Assembly: GCF_003253735.1 (NCBI RefSeq)
Contig: NZ_QKYW01000004.1
Span: 310,001-374,000 of the forward strand
Direction: 5' to 3'
Length of the DNA: 64,000 nt
Source: Pseudomonas sp. URMO17WK12:I2
GTDB lineage: Bacteria; Pseudomonadota; Gammaproteobacteria; Pseudomonadales; Pseudomonadaceae
Both the position numbers and the translations under genes were made by a program. The notes below the pieces were generated by a model. That model searched no databases, was not told the origin of the DNA, and worked only from the letters and a program-made list of their open reading frames with translations. Below are positions 33,041 through 42,871 of the stretch, piece by piece. How positions within the stretch are numbered: position 1 is the first letter of the stretch; each line of letters begins with the position of its first letter.

Positions 33041-33433
33041 TTATCTTTTCATCAGCAAGGGTGCGAACCAGTTGACCAATTGGATCAGCAGGAATACGCC
33101 GAACAACGCCGCCGCATCCAAAGGCTTCACACCTGCAAACACCAGCGCGAAAAGCACCGCTGTCAAAACCAGTTTCCCTGCTTCGCCGGCGTAGAACGAC
33201 CGGACGATGGCCTGGGCTGCCCGCGCTCCGGAAAACCGGAATGCCTTGTGGGCAAAGTACAGATTCGGCAGCCAGGCGATCAGCCCGCCGCACAAGCCGG
33301 AATAACCGGCAACATTCCCTCGCCATTGCCAGTACACAACGGCGAGCAAAACCAATGCAATCAGTTGGGCCAGGAGCACCGGAAAAACCGGCAGGCGATG
33401 GAAGGGCAAGCGTTTTGGCGTGCGGATATCCAT
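33041..33433 (-). CDS. atpI: ATP synthase assembly/accessory protein AtpI
   Basis: This 130-residue protein with four hydrophobic segments is the first gene of the atp operon. AtpI aids c-ring assembly in other bacteria. LPNLYFAHKAFRFSGARAAQ and SFYAGEAGKLVLTAVLFAL are the conserved family portions. ATG 33433 (MDIRTPKRLP) fits other Pseudomonas proteins better than the upstream in-frame ATG. The promoter should lie between here and parB, but no clear sigma-70 pair was found. Confidence 0.93.
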   Translation of the reverse strand: MDIRTPKRLPFHRLPVFPVLLAQLIALVLLAVVYWQWRGNVAGYSGLCGGLIAWLPNLYFAHKAFRFSGARAAQAIVRSFYAGEAGKLVLTAVLFALVFAGVKPLDAAALFGVFLLIQLVNWFAPLLMKR

Positions 33434-33590
33434 CGAATTACCTGGAATGGCCCTCATGGTATCGGCGCCAAAAGAATCAATGCTTTGGCATAGTTTATGC
33501 CGCCGAAATGCGCGCAGAGTATAGGGGCGGTTCCCACCCCGTTCAACTGCCCGAAAGCCTTTTCGCCGTAGCGCTCCAGGAGCAATTGTT

Positions 33591-34463
33591 TCAGCGAATG
33601 TGAGCTAGAACGCCCTGCAGTTCGTCGAGGGAATTGTAGCGAATGACCAGTTGGCCTTTGCCCTTGTGCCCATGCTTGATCTGCACCGGAGAGCCCAGCC
33701 GCTCAGCCAGGCGCTGTTCGAGCCGACTGATATCCGGATCGACCTGGGTAGTGGCAGTTGGCCGCTCCTGGGTACTCAACCACTGGCGCACCAGTGCCTC
33801 GGTCTGACGCACGGTCAGGCCGCGTGCGACAACATGTCGCGCACCTTCGGTCTGCTGTTCCACCGGCAGGCCAAGCAGCGCACGGGCGTGGCCCATTTCC
33901 AGGTCGCCGTGGGAGAGCAGGGTTTTCACTTCCTCGGGCAGCGCGATCAGGCGCAGCAAGTTGGTGATGGTCACACGCGACTTGCCGACCGCTTCGGCGA
34001 CCTGTTGCTGGGTCAGCTGGAACTCCTGCTGCAGGCGCTGCAGGGCCATGGCTTCCTCGATGGGATTGAGGTCTTCACGCTGGATGTTCTCGATCAGCGC
34101 CATGGCGATGGCGGCTTCGTCGGGGAGATCGCGCACCAGGGCCGGAATACGATCCAGGCCGGCCTGCTGGGTGGCTCGCCAGCGGCGTTCACCGGCGACG
34201 ATCTCGAAACGGCCTTCGCCAATCGGACGCACCACGATGGGCTGCATCACGCCATGGCTCTTGATCGACTGCGCGAGTTCTTCGAGGGCGGTGACGTCCA
34301 TGTCGCGGCGCGGCTGGTACTTGCCACGCTGAATCAGGTCCAGCGGCAGGTGCTGCAGCTCACGGGTATCGGCCTTGACCGCTTCCTGCTCGAGGGTATC
34401 GACGCTGTTGCCTCCCAGCAGGGCGTCCAGGCCTCGTCCGAGCCCACGTTTCTTGGCAGCCAT
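33591..34463 (-). CDS. parB: Chromosome partitioning protein ParB
   Basis: This 290-residue CTP-dependent DNA clamp loads at parS and spreads over the origin region. The N-terminus is KKRGLGRGLDALLGG (ParA-activating basic tip). The nuclease-like domain has GERRWRATQQAG and ENIQREDLNPIEEA. The helix-turn-helix is LTQQQVAEAVGKSRVTITN. The C-terminus is the dimerisation domain. ATG 34463 gives the standard length. It is 11 nt from parA. Two parS sites are present in recF 16 kb away. Confidence 0.97.
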   Translation of the reverse strand: MAAKKRGLGRGLDALLGGNSVDTLEQEAVKADTRELQHLPLDLIQRGKYQPRRDMDVTALEELAQSIKSHGVMQPIVVRPIGEGRFEIVAGERRWRATQQAGLDRIPALVRDLPDEAAIAMALIENIQREDLNPIEEAMALQRLQQEFQLTQQQVAEAVGKSRVTITNLLRLIALPEEVKTLLSHGDLEMGHARALLGLPVEQQTEGARHVVARGLTVRQTEALVRQWLSTQERPTATTQVDPDISRLEQRLAERLGSPVQIKHGHKGKGQLVIRYNSLDELQGVLAHIR

Positions 34464-34474
34464 GCACAGTTTCC

Positions 34475-35263
34475 TTATACGGTTGCGGTGTGGGCGTTCG
34501 CGCGCTGGCGGCGAACCAGCTCGCCAGCCAGCGCCAGGTAGGCGATCGCACCACGGGATTGCTTGTCGTAGACCAGCGCCGGCATGCCGAAGCTGGGGGC
34601 TTCGGCCAGTCGCACGTTGCGCGGGATCACGGTTTGATAGAGCGTGTCGGGGAAATGTTCCTTGAGCTGGGCAGACACGTCGCTGGTCAGGCTGATGCGC
34701 GGATCGTACATGGTGCGCAGCAGGCCTTCGATCTTCAGCGTCGGGTTGAGCAGCTTGCCGATACGCTGGATGCTGTTGACAAGATCGCTCAAGCCCTCGA
34801 GTGCGTAGTACTCGCACTGCATGGGGATGATCACGCCGTCGGCTGCGACCAGGGCGTTGACCGTCAGCATCGACAGCGCCGGTGGGCAGTCGATCAGGAT
34901 GTAATCGTAATTCTCGCGGATCGGCGCCAGTGCATAACGCAGGCGGCTCTCCTTCATCTTCATTTCCAGCAAGCCCACTTCCGCTGCTGTCAGGTCGCGA
35001 TTGGCCGGCAGCAGCTGGTAGCCGCCATGCTCGGAGAACTGCATGGCCTCGACCAGGTTGCACTCGCCCATCAGCACGTCGTAGATCGAGTGCTCAAGAG
35101 CCTGCTTGTCCACACCACTGCCGGTGGTGGCGTTGCCCTGGGGGTCGAGGTCGATGAGCAGCACACGGCGTTTGGTCGCAACCAGAGACGCCGCCAGGTT
35201 GATGCAGGTCGTGGTCTTGCCCACGCCGCCTTTCTGGTTGGCGATTGCGAATACTTTAGCCAT
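34475..35263 (-). CDS. parA: Chromosome partitioning ATPase ParA (Soj)
   Basis: This 262-residue deviant Walker ATPase drives origin segregation with ParB. It starts MAKVFAIANQKGGVGKTTT (deviant P-loop with signature Lys), followed by LIDLDPQGNATTGSG, YDYILIDCPPALS and VIIPMQCEYYALEGLSDL. It lies 13 nt after rsmG and just before parB, the usual operon with mnmG and rsmG. Confidence 0.97.
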   Translation of the reverse strand: MAKVFAIANQKGGVGKTTTCINLAASLVATKRRVLLIDLDPQGNATTGSGVDKQALEHSIYDVLMGECNLVEAMQFSEHGGYQLLPANRDLTAAEVGLLEMKMKESRLRYALAPIRENYDYILIDCPPALSMLTVNALVAADGVIIPMQCEYYALEGLSDLVNSIQRIGKLLNPTLKIEGLLRTMYDPRISLTSDVSAQLKEHFPDTLYQTVIPRNVRLAEAPSFGMPALVYDKQSRGAIAYLALAGELVRRQRANAHTATV

Positions 35264-35276
35264 GTTGCCGTTCCCC

Positions 35277-35921
35277 CTAAACCGAGCGACGCAGTATCAA
35301 CAGATGGCGCTGGCCTTGGCAACCGGGAACCTTGAGCACGTGCGTTGCAGTCAGGCTGAAGTCCGCTGGCAGCGCCTGCAGCTCGTCATCCGGGTGCACG
35401 CCCTTCATCGCCAGCCACTGGGTGTGGCCATCGCCGAGGTGACGTGTCCAGTTGGAAAAATCTTCCAGGGAGCTGAACGCCCGCGAGCAGATGCCGCTGA
35501 ACGGCTGCTCGGGCGTGAACGCTTCAACGCGGCTGTGGATAACGTCCAGGTTGGCCAGCTTCAGCTCGAGCTTCACCTGGGTGAGGAAACGGGTCTTCTT
35601 GCCGTTGGAATCGAGCAGGGTGAAACGCCGCTCTGGAAACAGGATGGCCAACGGGATGCCGGGCATGCCGCCGCCACTGCCGACGTCCAGCCAGTTATCC
35701 CCAGCCTCGGCCACGAAGGGCACCACGCTGAGGCTGTCGAGCAAATGACGCGAGACCATTTCGTCAGGGTCGCGTACAGCGGTCAGGTTGTAGGCCTTGT
35801 TCCACTTGATCAGCAGCGCCAGGTACGCGAGCAACTGGGCTTGCTTCTGCTCGGACAGGCCGACGCCCAGTTCACGGGCGCCTTGTTGCAATTCTTCGGC
35901 GTGACGAGCGGTAACGGACAT
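35277..35921 (-). CDS. rsmG: 16S rRNA (guanine-527-N7)-methyltransferase RsmG
   Basis: This 214-residue SAM-dependent enzyme methylates G527 of 16S rRNA. Features are [29 protein letters not shown] and the SAM motif [15 protein letters not shown], then [10 protein letters not shown]. The start shares one base with the mnmG stop. A perfect DnaA box (35534-35542) lies inside the coding sequence. Confidence 0.97.
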   Translation of the reverse strand: MSVTARHAEELQQGARELGVGLSEQKQAQLLAYLALLIKWNKAYNLTAVRDPDEMVSRHLLDSLSVVPFVAEAGDNWLDVGSGGGMPGIPLAILFPERRFTLLDSNGKKTRFLTQVKLELKLANLDVIHSRVEAFTPEQPFSGICSRAFSSLEDFSNWTRHLGDGHTQWLAMKGVHPDDELQALPADFSLTATHVLKVPGCQGQRHLLILRRSV

Positions 35922-37813
35922 CAGGCGCTCTGCTCCAGCTGGCGACCAGCGCCGCGTTTCTTCAGGTGGATCAGCAACAGGGAAATCGCCGCCGGGGTAA
36001 CCCCCGGGATGCGTGAAGCCTGGCCCAGGGTCTGCGGCCTGGCGCTGCCGAGCTTGTGCTGGATTTCCTTGGAAAGCCCGGAGATGGTCGCGTAGTCGAT
36101 ATCCACAGGCAGCGCGGTTTCCTCACTGGCGCGCAGGCGAGCGATCTCGTCCTGCTGACGCTCGATGTAACCGGCGTACTTGGTCTTGATCTCGACCTGC
36201 TCGGCAACCTGCGGGTCTTCGGCACCTTCACCGGTCACCTCGACCAGGCCGGCATAATCGATTTCCGGGCGCGACAGCAGGTTGAGCAGGTTGTACTCGT
36301 GGGTCAGCGGCGTACCGAAGCGCTCGACGATGGCCTCGCCCTGGGCCGTATTCGGCCGCACCCAGGTGCTTTTCAGGCGCTGCTCTTCCTTGGCGATGCC
36401 TTCGCGCTTGGCCTCGAATGCGGCCCAGCGGGCGTCGTCGACCAGGCCCAGCTCGCGGCCTTTCTCGGTCAGGCGCAGGTCGGCGTTGTCCTCACGCAGA
36501 ATCAACCGGTACTCGGCCCGCGAAGTGAACATACGGTACGGCTCCTGGGTACCCAGGGTGATCAGGTCGTCGACCAGCACGCCGATGTAGGCCTCGTCGC
36601 GACGCGGGCACCAGCTGTCCTTGCCCTGGGCGCGCAGCGCGGCATTGGCGCCGGCCAACAAGCCTTGCGCGCCGGCTTCTTCGTAACCGGTGGTGCCGTT
36701 GATCTGGCCAGCGAAGAACAGACCGCCGATGACCTTGGTCTCCAGGCTGTACTTCAGGTCACGCGGGTCGAAGTAGTCGTACTCGATGGCGTAACCCGGG
36801 CGCACGATATGGGCGTTCTCCATGCCGCGGATGCTCTGCACGATCTGCAGCTGCACATCGAACGGCAGGGAGGTGGAGATGCCGTTGGGGTACAGCTCGT
36901 GGGTGGTCAGGCCTTCCGGCTCGATGAACACCTGGTGGCTTTCCTTGTCGGCAAAGCGGTGGATCTTGTCTTCGATCGAAGGACAGTAGCGCGGGCCCAC
37001 GCCCTCGATGACCCCGGAATACATCGGCGAACGGTCGAGGTTGGCGGCGATGATTTCGTGGGTGCGGGCATTGGTGTGGGTAATCCAGCAACTCACCTGG
37101 CGTGGGTGCTGCTGCTTGTTGCCCATGAACGACATTACCAGAATCGGCGTGTCGCCTGGCTGCTCGGTCATCACCGAGAAATCCACGGAACGGCCATCGA
37201 TGCGCGGTGGCGTGCCGGTCTTCAGGCGACCGACGCGCAGCGGCAATTCACGCATGCGCTTGGCCAGGGCGTTCGAAGGTGGATCACCGGCACGTCCGCC
37301 GGAGTAGTTCTGCATACCGATGTGGATAAGTCCACCGAGGAAGGTGCCAGTGGTCAGCACCACGGAGTCGGCGAAGAAACGCAGCCCCATCTGGGTGACC
37401 ACGCCTTTGACTTCATCCTGCTCGACGATCAGGTCGTCAGCTGCCTGCTGAAATATCCACAGGTTGGGCTGGTTCTCGAGAATCTCGCGCACCGCCGCCT
37501 TGTACAGGATGCGATCTGCCTGGGCGCGCGTGGCACGTACTGCCGGGCCTTTGCGGCTGTTGAGTACCCGAAACTGGATGCCGCCCAGATCGGTAGCAGT
37601 CGCCATGGCGCCACCAAGGGCATCGATTTCCTTGACCAGGTGGCTCTTGCCGATCCCGCCGATGGCCGGGTTGCAGCTCATCTGCCCGAGGGTTTCCACG
37701 TTATGGGTCAGCAACAGGGTTTTCACCCCCATGCGCGCCGCTGCAAGCGCAGCCTCGGTACCGGCATGACCGCCGCCGATGACGATCACTTGAAAACGGG
37801 AAGGGAAATCCAC
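35921..37813 (-). CDS. mnmG: tRNA uridine-5-carboxymethylaminomethyl modification enzyme MnmG (GidA)
   Basis: This 630-residue FAD enzyme works with MnmE to modify the wobble uridine (cmnm5U34). The N-terminal FAD site is [19 protein letters not shown], followed by [34 protein letters not shown] and the second signature [17 protein letters not shown]. The C-terminal domain ends with LLIHLKKRG. Two consecutive GTG codons occur; the second (37813) gives MDFPSRF and lies about 6 nt from a GAGG ribosome site, so it was chosen. The origin-like region lies immediately upstream. Confidence 0.97.
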   Translation of the reverse strand: MDFPSRFQVIVIGGGHAGTEAALAAARMGVKTLLLTHNVETLGQMSCNPAIGGIGKSHLVKEIDALGGAMATATDLGGIQFRVLNSRKGPAVRATRAQADRILYKAAVREILENQPNLWIFQQAADDLIVEQDEVKGVVTQMGLRFFADSVVLTTGTFLGGLIHIGMQNYSGGRAGDPPSNALAKRMRELPLRVGRLKTGTPPRIDGRSVDFSVMTEQPGDTPILVMSFMGNKQQHPRQVSCWITHTNARTHEIIAANLDRSPMYSGVIEGVGPRYCPSIEDKIHRFADKESHQVFIEPEGLTTHELYPNGISTSLPFDVQLQIVQSIRGMENAHIVRPGYAIEYDYFDPRDLKYSLETKVIGGLFFAGQINGTTGYEEAGAQGLLAGANAALRAQGKDSWCPRRDEAYIGVLVDDLITLGTQEPYRMFTSRAEYRLILREDNADLRLTEKGRELGLVDDARWAAFEAKREGIAKEEQRLKSTWVRPNTAQGEAIVERFGTPLTHEYNLLNLLSRPEIDYAGLVEVTGEGAEDPQVAEQVEIKTKYAGYIERQQDEIARLRASEETALPVDIDYATISGLSKEIQHKLGSARPQTLGQASRIPGVTPAAISLLLIHLKKRGAGRQLEQSA

Positions 37814-38383
37814 CACGCACCTCGTGCCTGTTGAGAAAGGAAGCTTTTGATCGGAAATCGAAAGGGCGGCAAGTATAGGGACTTAGCGGGGTTGAAAGAA
37901 GCCTTTTGCACAAAAAATAGCCAACTGGTCGTCGCGGCTGGAGTGTCTTCTTGCATCATTCTCAGCCGACCTGCGCTGCTGTCCGGAAGGCTGAGATGGA
38001 TGGAGGTTAATAAAAAGAAAAAAGAAGAGATCTTTTTAAAAGGCTTGTTTTTATGTTTATAAATGGTCTTCACGATTTCTGTGGATACATCGCTACAGCC
38101 CAGTAAAATCAATGTGTACAGCGATGTATGAAAGCGCGGTTATCCTGGGCTGCGGATGTTGGATACCGGTTATCAGCCTGTGTGTAAAAGTGCTAGTTAT
38201 ACACAGGGTGGTTTATCCCTAGCTTTGCCACCGGCTTATCGGCAGGGCTCAGCTGCAGTTTTCCACAGGGCTTACTGGTCTGTGCATGAATCGTCTGGCT
38301 GACGAAAGCGGATGAAATTCCACCCACGCGAAGACCCCTCAACGCTGTCGCGTTAGGGATCTGTGGATAAATAAAAGAAAGGA
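37814..38383. other. Origin-like region A upstream of mnmG (DnaA boxes, AT-rich block)
   Basis: This 570-bp gene-free stretch contains an AT-rich block (38008-38066, runs such as TAATAAAAAGAAAAAAGAAG). It also has DnaA-like boxes at 38080-38088 (TGTGGATAC), 38181-38189 (TGTGTAAAA), 38197-38205 (TTATACACA), 38259-38267 (TTTTCCACA) and 38362-38370 (TGTGGATAA, perfect). Its layout matches the rpmH-dnaA origin at 46.9-47.3 kb with identical spacings. Pseudomonads are reported to have origin-like DNA near both mnmG (gidA) and dnaA. Activity here is unproven. Confidence 0.65.
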
Positions 38384-38839
38384 TTAATTGGAAGCGCGCG
38401 CGCCCTGCTCAATCATTTTCTTGAGCAGCGTGTCGGAATTGACGTTGTAGCGAAACAGCAGGGGCTTGCCGTCCGCATTCTCCAGGTAGAAGGATTCGGT
38501 GCCCTCGCCTTCAGCGAAGCGGGTGTTGTACAACAGCAGGGTAAGCGGCTGCCCGGTATCGGCCTTCACGGGCGATTGGCTTACCAGCCGCGTTTCCTGC
38601 ACCTCACCCAATCCCCGATTCACTACCGTCAGCAGGTCGACGAACTCCTGCTCGCTGGCATTGGCCTTCAGCCCTGGCGAGGAAGCCTGGTAGATAGCCG
38701 CATAGCGGCCTTGCCGTACATCCTGGTGAAACTGTTCCACGTACTCATTGCCTGCAGCGACAAAGTCATCATCGCCTTCCGAGCAGCCCATCAATAGTAC
38801 GCAGCCCAGTGCCGCCAGGGCTTTGCCGATCCCATTCAT
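38384..38839 (-). CDS. Small lipoprotein, candidate immunity protein of the Rhs effector
   Basis: This 151-residue protein has a lipoprotein signal (LAALGCVLLMGC, lipidated Cys19, Ser at +2, so probably outer membrane). I do not recognise the mature domain, which has YVEQFHQDVRQGRYAAIYQASSPG, then a mixed alpha/beta region ending DTLLKKMIEQG. It may belong to a DUF-type NTF2-like fold, but this is only a guess. The ATG is separated from the rhs stop by 1 nt and its ribosome site GAGGGA lies inside the rhs 3' end, so translation is coupled. Position and periplasmic address suggest immunity against the Rhs C-terminal domain. Confidence 0.7.
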   Translation of the reverse strand: MNGIGKALAALGCVLLMGCSEGDDDFVAAGNEYVEQFHQDVRQGRYAAIYQASSPGLKANASEQEFVDLLTVVNRGLGEVQETRLVSQSPVKADTGQPLTLLLYNTRFAEGEGTESFYLENADGKPLLFRYNVNSDTLLKKMIEQGARASN

Positions 38840-38840
38840 A

Positions 38841-41800
38841 TCAATCCCTCAAACAAATCTGTTTCTGTTCACAGACCATAACCCCACCAGAGGCACCTGC
38901 GCCGATACCGGCTCCGCCGCTGACCGTGACGTTGGTTGGTTTGCCTATTTCGGACATCACGCTGCCACCGAATTTGCCAAGGATGCCGCCGTTACCGAAC
39001 ACCCCGACGCTTCGGGTGGTGCCACTGGTTGGCGGAGCATTGCTTGCCGACACGTTCCCCCCGACACCAAAGGACGCCCCGGGGCCGAGCGTTCCACAGG
39101 TCGTGTAATAGACGCACAGGTTGAACCACTGATCCTTCTTCTTCTTGCCCGTGGCTATGCCAAATGCTCCAGACCCGCCACCACCGGCATTACCCGCCAT
39201 GCTGACATCGGCCGAAATCGAGCCTTCGAACCCTCGGGTGGGAGACAGCGCTTCGCTGACCTGCTCGGGAGTGGCACCGTTCTGGTACATGTACTGCGCC
39301 AGGGAGACCTGTTGCTGGATGCCGGGGCTATTGGTGATGAAATCCCATAGGCCCAGAGGGTCCACGCCCAGGGTAGGCAGCTCCGTATATCGGTAGGTAT
39401 TCATCCCAGCCAACAGCCCCAACGGATCCTGGGTCAGATAGCGCCCAGCCTGCGGGTCGTAATAGCGGAAGCGGTTGTAATGCAGGCCGCTTTCCACATC
39501 CAGATACTGGCCCTGGAAGCGAATCGGTTGATCGGTACAGCCCTGCTCTTGCCCAATGCCAGCCCAATCACTCGACTCGCCACTCCACAGCAGGTTGCCG
39601 TGGGTATCGCTCAGGCGTAGTGGCGTACCCAGATGATCGGTGTGGAAGAACGCCAGGCGCAGATCCTCCACCGCTGGGCGCATCGCGTCTGGTAGAGACT
39701 GCGCCTCGTAACCCAGTTGCCGACGAATCTGCACAACTTCGGCACTTTCCTGTTGGCGGGCCTGTTCCATACGTAGCAGGGGGACGAAGCTGTTCGGCTG
39801 GTGCACGGTGGTACGCAATTGGTTCGCCTGCGCTTCTGCGCATTGACGGTGGTTGTCCCAGCCGTAATAGGTGCGTTGCCGTTGGCCATCTCGCCATACG
39901 TCCTTGGCGATACGCCGCGACAGACCATCGTAGTGATAACGGGCCTGCAATGTCTGGCCATCAGGCTCGATACGCTGCAGCTGTACTAGGCGGTTGGCAC
40001 CGTCGTAGCCCATGATCATCCGGGTACCGTCAGGCGCAATGCGCTCGATCAGGTTGCCGATGCGGTCGTAGCGGAACTGGTGACCGTCCAACCGCCCGAT
40101 GCGGTTATCCAGGCATTGCTGGCCCGGGTTATCCACACGGTTGCCGGCTGGGTCGAAGTGGTAGTGCCGGGAAAGATCACCCTGTTGGCTTGCCGCCAGG
40201 CGGCCACTCTGGTCGTAGCGATACTCGACAGGTGCAGCGATATTGTCGTGAATGGTGACCAGGCTGCCTTGAGCATCGTACTGGTAGCGGCGCTGCCAGG
40301 GCGAGGTGCCCAGCGTTTTCAGAGTGCCGGCGATAAGGCGGTTGGCCAGATTGTGTTGGCGAGACTCGCTGAACAGCACACTGCCATCCGCCCGGCGGCG
40401 CGCATCGCGATGGACTTCCCGGTGACTGGCATCACGCTCGAAGGCCAGCTCCACGGCATCCACCACCACGCCATGCAGGTGACCCGCTCCGTAGAGCAAC
40501 CAGTTGACCCGGGGAGCATCCCCGTAGCGGCTGCTTTCCCGGTTACCCAGGGGGTCATGCTGATGCTCCACGCTGTACAGCCATTCGTCACCCAGACCTT
40601 GGAACTCGTGGATGAGGCGACCTGCCGCGTCATAGCTGAAGCGTATTTCGCTATCTTGGGATTTCACGCCCAGCAGCTGGCCACCACGACTCCAGGCATA
40701 GCTTTCGCTGAACGCTTCAGCGTGCTCGGTAGCCGGTAGGTGCCGATGCAGCAGCCTGCCCTGTGCGTCGTATTCGAAGCGAATCAGGCGGCCTTGGTCG
40801 TCGCGCTCTTCCAACAGGTTGCCGCCGGCATCGTAACGGTACTGCCGAACACGACCGTCGATGTCCTGTTGCTGGATCAGGCGGTCCATTTCGTCATGGG
40901 CGAAGCGAATCTGTGCACCGTTCTCGTTCTGCACGCTGATCAGGCGGCCCGCCGGATCGTAAGCATATCGCTGTGTGCCGCCGTTCGGATTGGTCAGGCT
41001 GCTCAGCCTGCTGAAGCGGTCCCAGGTAAAGCTTGCCTGCTTGCCCAGACTCGTTGCCTGAACCATGCGACCAAGGTGGTCGTAGATGAAGTCGATCTGG
41101 GTGCCATCGGGCTCGACTCGTCTGAGCGAACGGCCCATGGCATCGCGCTGATAGCGGATGCATTGTCCGAGCGGCCCCGTTTGCGAAATCAGCCAGCCAT
41201 TACTGTCGTATTCGCAGGTTGTAGTGTGCCCGGAGCAGTCGGTGTAGCGCTGCAGGGCGCCAAAGCGATTCCAGGCCAGCTGCCGCGTGCCGCCTTTGGC
41301 ATCGGTGATCGTCGTCGGGCGATCAGGCAGGCGCGGATCCTGGTAAGCCTGCTGCGTTTGCGCCCCCAGCGGGTCGAGAAAGTTGACCAGGTTGCCGCGC
41401 TCGTCGCGCAGCATCTGCCATTCATGGCCGTCGGCATCACGCATGCCGGTGATGAAGCCGTTTTCGTCGTCGAGAAAGTAGCGCGTGCCGGTCTTGCCGG
41501 GTTCCTCGAGTTCGGCACGCATGCCCTCGCCATTGAAGCGCGCCTGCAGCACCCGTTGCAGCGGATCCTTGATGGTTGCCAGGCGGCCGTAGGCGTCGTA
41601 GGTGAATTCGATGCGGCTGCCGTCGGCACGTTGATGGCCGACCCACTGGCGCTCGGCCCCTTCGCCTGCGAACAGATAACGCTCGAGCCGACCGAGGCTG
41701 TCGATCACCTCGGTATGGTCTGACTCGTAGTGATAATCACGGGTCAGGCCATCGCGTTCGACCTGGCGGATGACCTTGCCGGTGGGCTCATAAGCGTTCC

Positions 41801-42743
41801 ACTCGTAGCGAACCTCCAGCCCTTCTGGCTGAGCGTGAGCCACCAGCATATGGTTCTGCCAGTCGAAGCGACGCGTCACCTGCCCCATACGATTGCGCAC
41901 TTCCACGAGGTCGCCGCTGTCGTTGAAACTGTAAGTCACCAGCCAGTCGAGACCAGGCTGCGTCGGATCGAGGCCGCTGGGGAGTGGGCCATCGGGGTTG
42001 CCGAGAATGATGCCGTACAGACGCAGCCCCGCATCACCTGGCAGCGGCTCGCAAACCTGTTGATAGATGAAGGCATAGCTACGGCCAGCACTGTCTCGTA
42101 CGCAAGACAGGCCGCCCGAGGCATTCCAACTGTATTCGGTGCGGTAGCCATTGCGATCGAAGCTGGCCTGCAGCAGCCAGCGTCCTTCGCCGTTGCGCAG
42201 GAAGTGCAGGAATATCCCCTCGCGCAGCACCACGACCGAGCCCTCGTGCTGCTGCACGGACAGCGGCACGCCGGTCCACTTGCTGCCCCAGGGCTCAAAT
42301 GATTGATCGGGGTTGTGGCCGCCGCGGCGAATCCACAGCAGCTCGCTACCGGAATAGAACGTCGCCGCTGGTGCCAATGCAGGGAAACCGATGCGCCGAC
42401 CCTGAGAGTCGATCAGCACCGTGTGGTCGTCGCTTACTTCCAGCCCCAATCCTTCGGCGGGTAAGGCCCAGCCCTGGCCCAGGCTGCCGATCCGCTCGTT
42501 GCTGGATACGTACATGCGCACGAACGCGAAGGGCATGGGCGCTGGAAGAGCGAAATCCACTTCGCCTGGAAGAATCTTCACGCCAAGCATCGGGTTGACC
42601 GGCTGCCCGGTTGCCGGGCCGCACGCCGAGGGGCGATCCGCCTTGCCGACGGCAGTGCTGCCAACGAACACGTTGGGCGAGCCCGACACGATTACGGAGC
42701 CGGCCACCTTGTGACCGATATGAGAAACCGGAAGGCCGCTCAT
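38841..42743 (-). CDS. Rhs-family protein with PAAR-like N-terminus and variable C-terminal domain
   Basis: This 1300-residue protein opens with a short PAAR-like segment (HKVAGSVIVSGSPNVFVGST), then an Rhs N-terminal module (NPMLGVKILPGEVDFALPAP). Many YD repeats follow (Y(D/E).(N/A)G.L, e.g. YRYDAGGNLLEERDDQGRL) and the core ends RYYDPQAGRYLTQDPLGLL..VDPLGLWDF. The last ~168 residues are a Gly/Ser/Ala-rich tail with two C-x5-C pairs (CVYYTTC, CEQKQIC) that I cannot assign. It is probably a type VI secretion effector in a YD cage. ATG 42743 follows AAGGA at good spacing; an upstream in-frame start adds 29 unlikely residues. Confidence 0.88.
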   Translation of the reverse strand: MSGLPVSHIGHKVAGSVIVSGSPNVFVGSTAVGKADRPSACGPATGQPVNPMLGVKILPGEVDFALPAPMPFAFVRMYVSSNERIGSLGQGWALPAEGLGLEVSDDHTVLIDSQGRRIGFPALAPAATFYSGSELLWIRRGGHNPDQSFEPWGSKWTGVPLSVQQHEGSVVVLREGIFLHFLRNGEGRWLLQASFDRNGYRTEYSWNASGGLSCVRDSAGRSYAFIYQQVCEPLPGDAGLRLYGIILGNPDGPLPSGLDPTQPGLDWLVTYSFNDSGDLVEVRNRMGQVTRRFDWQNHMLVAHAQPEGLEVRYEWNAYEPTGKVIRQVERDGLTRDYHYESDHTEVIDSLGRLERYLFAGEGAERQWVGHQRADGSRIEFTYDAYGRLATIKDPLQRVLQARFNGEGMRAELEEPGKTGTRYFLDDENGFITGMRDADGHEWQMLRDERGNLVNFLDPLGAQTQQAYQDPRLPDRPTTITDAKGGTRQLAWNRFGALQRYTDCSGHTTTCEYDSNGWLISQTGPLGQCIRYQRDAMGRSLRRVEPDGTQIDFIYDHLGRMVQATSLGKQASFTWDRFSRLSSLTNPNGGTQRYAYDPAGRLISVQNENGAQIRFAHDEMDRLIQQQDIDGRVRQYRYDAGGNLLEERDDQGRLIRFEYDAQGRLLHRHLPATEHAEAFSESYAWSRGGQLLGVKSQDSEIRFSYDAAGRLIHEFQGLGDEWLYSVEHQHDPLGNRESSRYGDAPRVNWLLYGAGHLHGVVVDAVELAFERDASHREVHRDARRRADGSVLFSESRQHNLANRLIAGTLKTLGTSPWQRRYQYDAQGSLVTIHDNIAAPVEYRYDQSGRLAASQQGDLSRHYHFDPAGNRVDNPGQQCLDNRIGRLDGHQFRYDRIGNLIERIAPDGTRMIMGYDGANRLVQLQRIEPDGQTLQARYHYDGLSRRIAKDVWRDGQRQRTYYGWDNHRQCAEAQANQLRTTVHQPNSFVPLLRMEQARQQESAEVVQIRRQLGYEAQSLPDAMRPAVEDLRLAFFHTDHLGTPLRLSDTHGNLLWSGESSDWAGIGQEQGCTDQPIRFQGQYLDVESGLHYNRFRYYDPQAGRYLTQDPLGLLAGMNTYRYTELPTLGVDPLGLWDFITNSPGIQQQVSLAQYMYQNGATPEQVSEALSPTRGFEGSISADVSMAGNAGGGGSGAFGIATGKKKKDQWFNLCVYYTTCGTLGPGASFGVGGNVSASNAPPTSGTTRSVGVFGNGGILGKFGGSVMSEIGKPTNVTVSGGAGIGAGASGGVMVCEQKQICLRD

Positions 42744-42871
42744 GCTGTAGTCCTTTACTAAAGCTGTAGGGAAGCGCCAATTGCGCTTGGCGCACGTCAG
42801 ACTATCGCAAAGCAGCAGTGTTCCGGGCACCTCGGTGTTTTGAGCACTTATCCACAGACTTCTCTACAGCC

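Noticed and set aside
33487..33501. GGCATAGTTTATGCC palindrome between parB and atpI
   Set aside because: Could be an operator, but short and without a known matching regulator or supporting promoter elements.
34464..35063. N-terminal extension of the parB frame into parA
   Set aside because: It is out of frame with parA and lacks homology; ParB begins at 34463 with the conserved KKRGLGRGLDALL.
38733..38744. parS-like TGTTCCACGTAC in the lipoprotein gene
   Set aside because: Only the left half-site matches; the right arm is absent.
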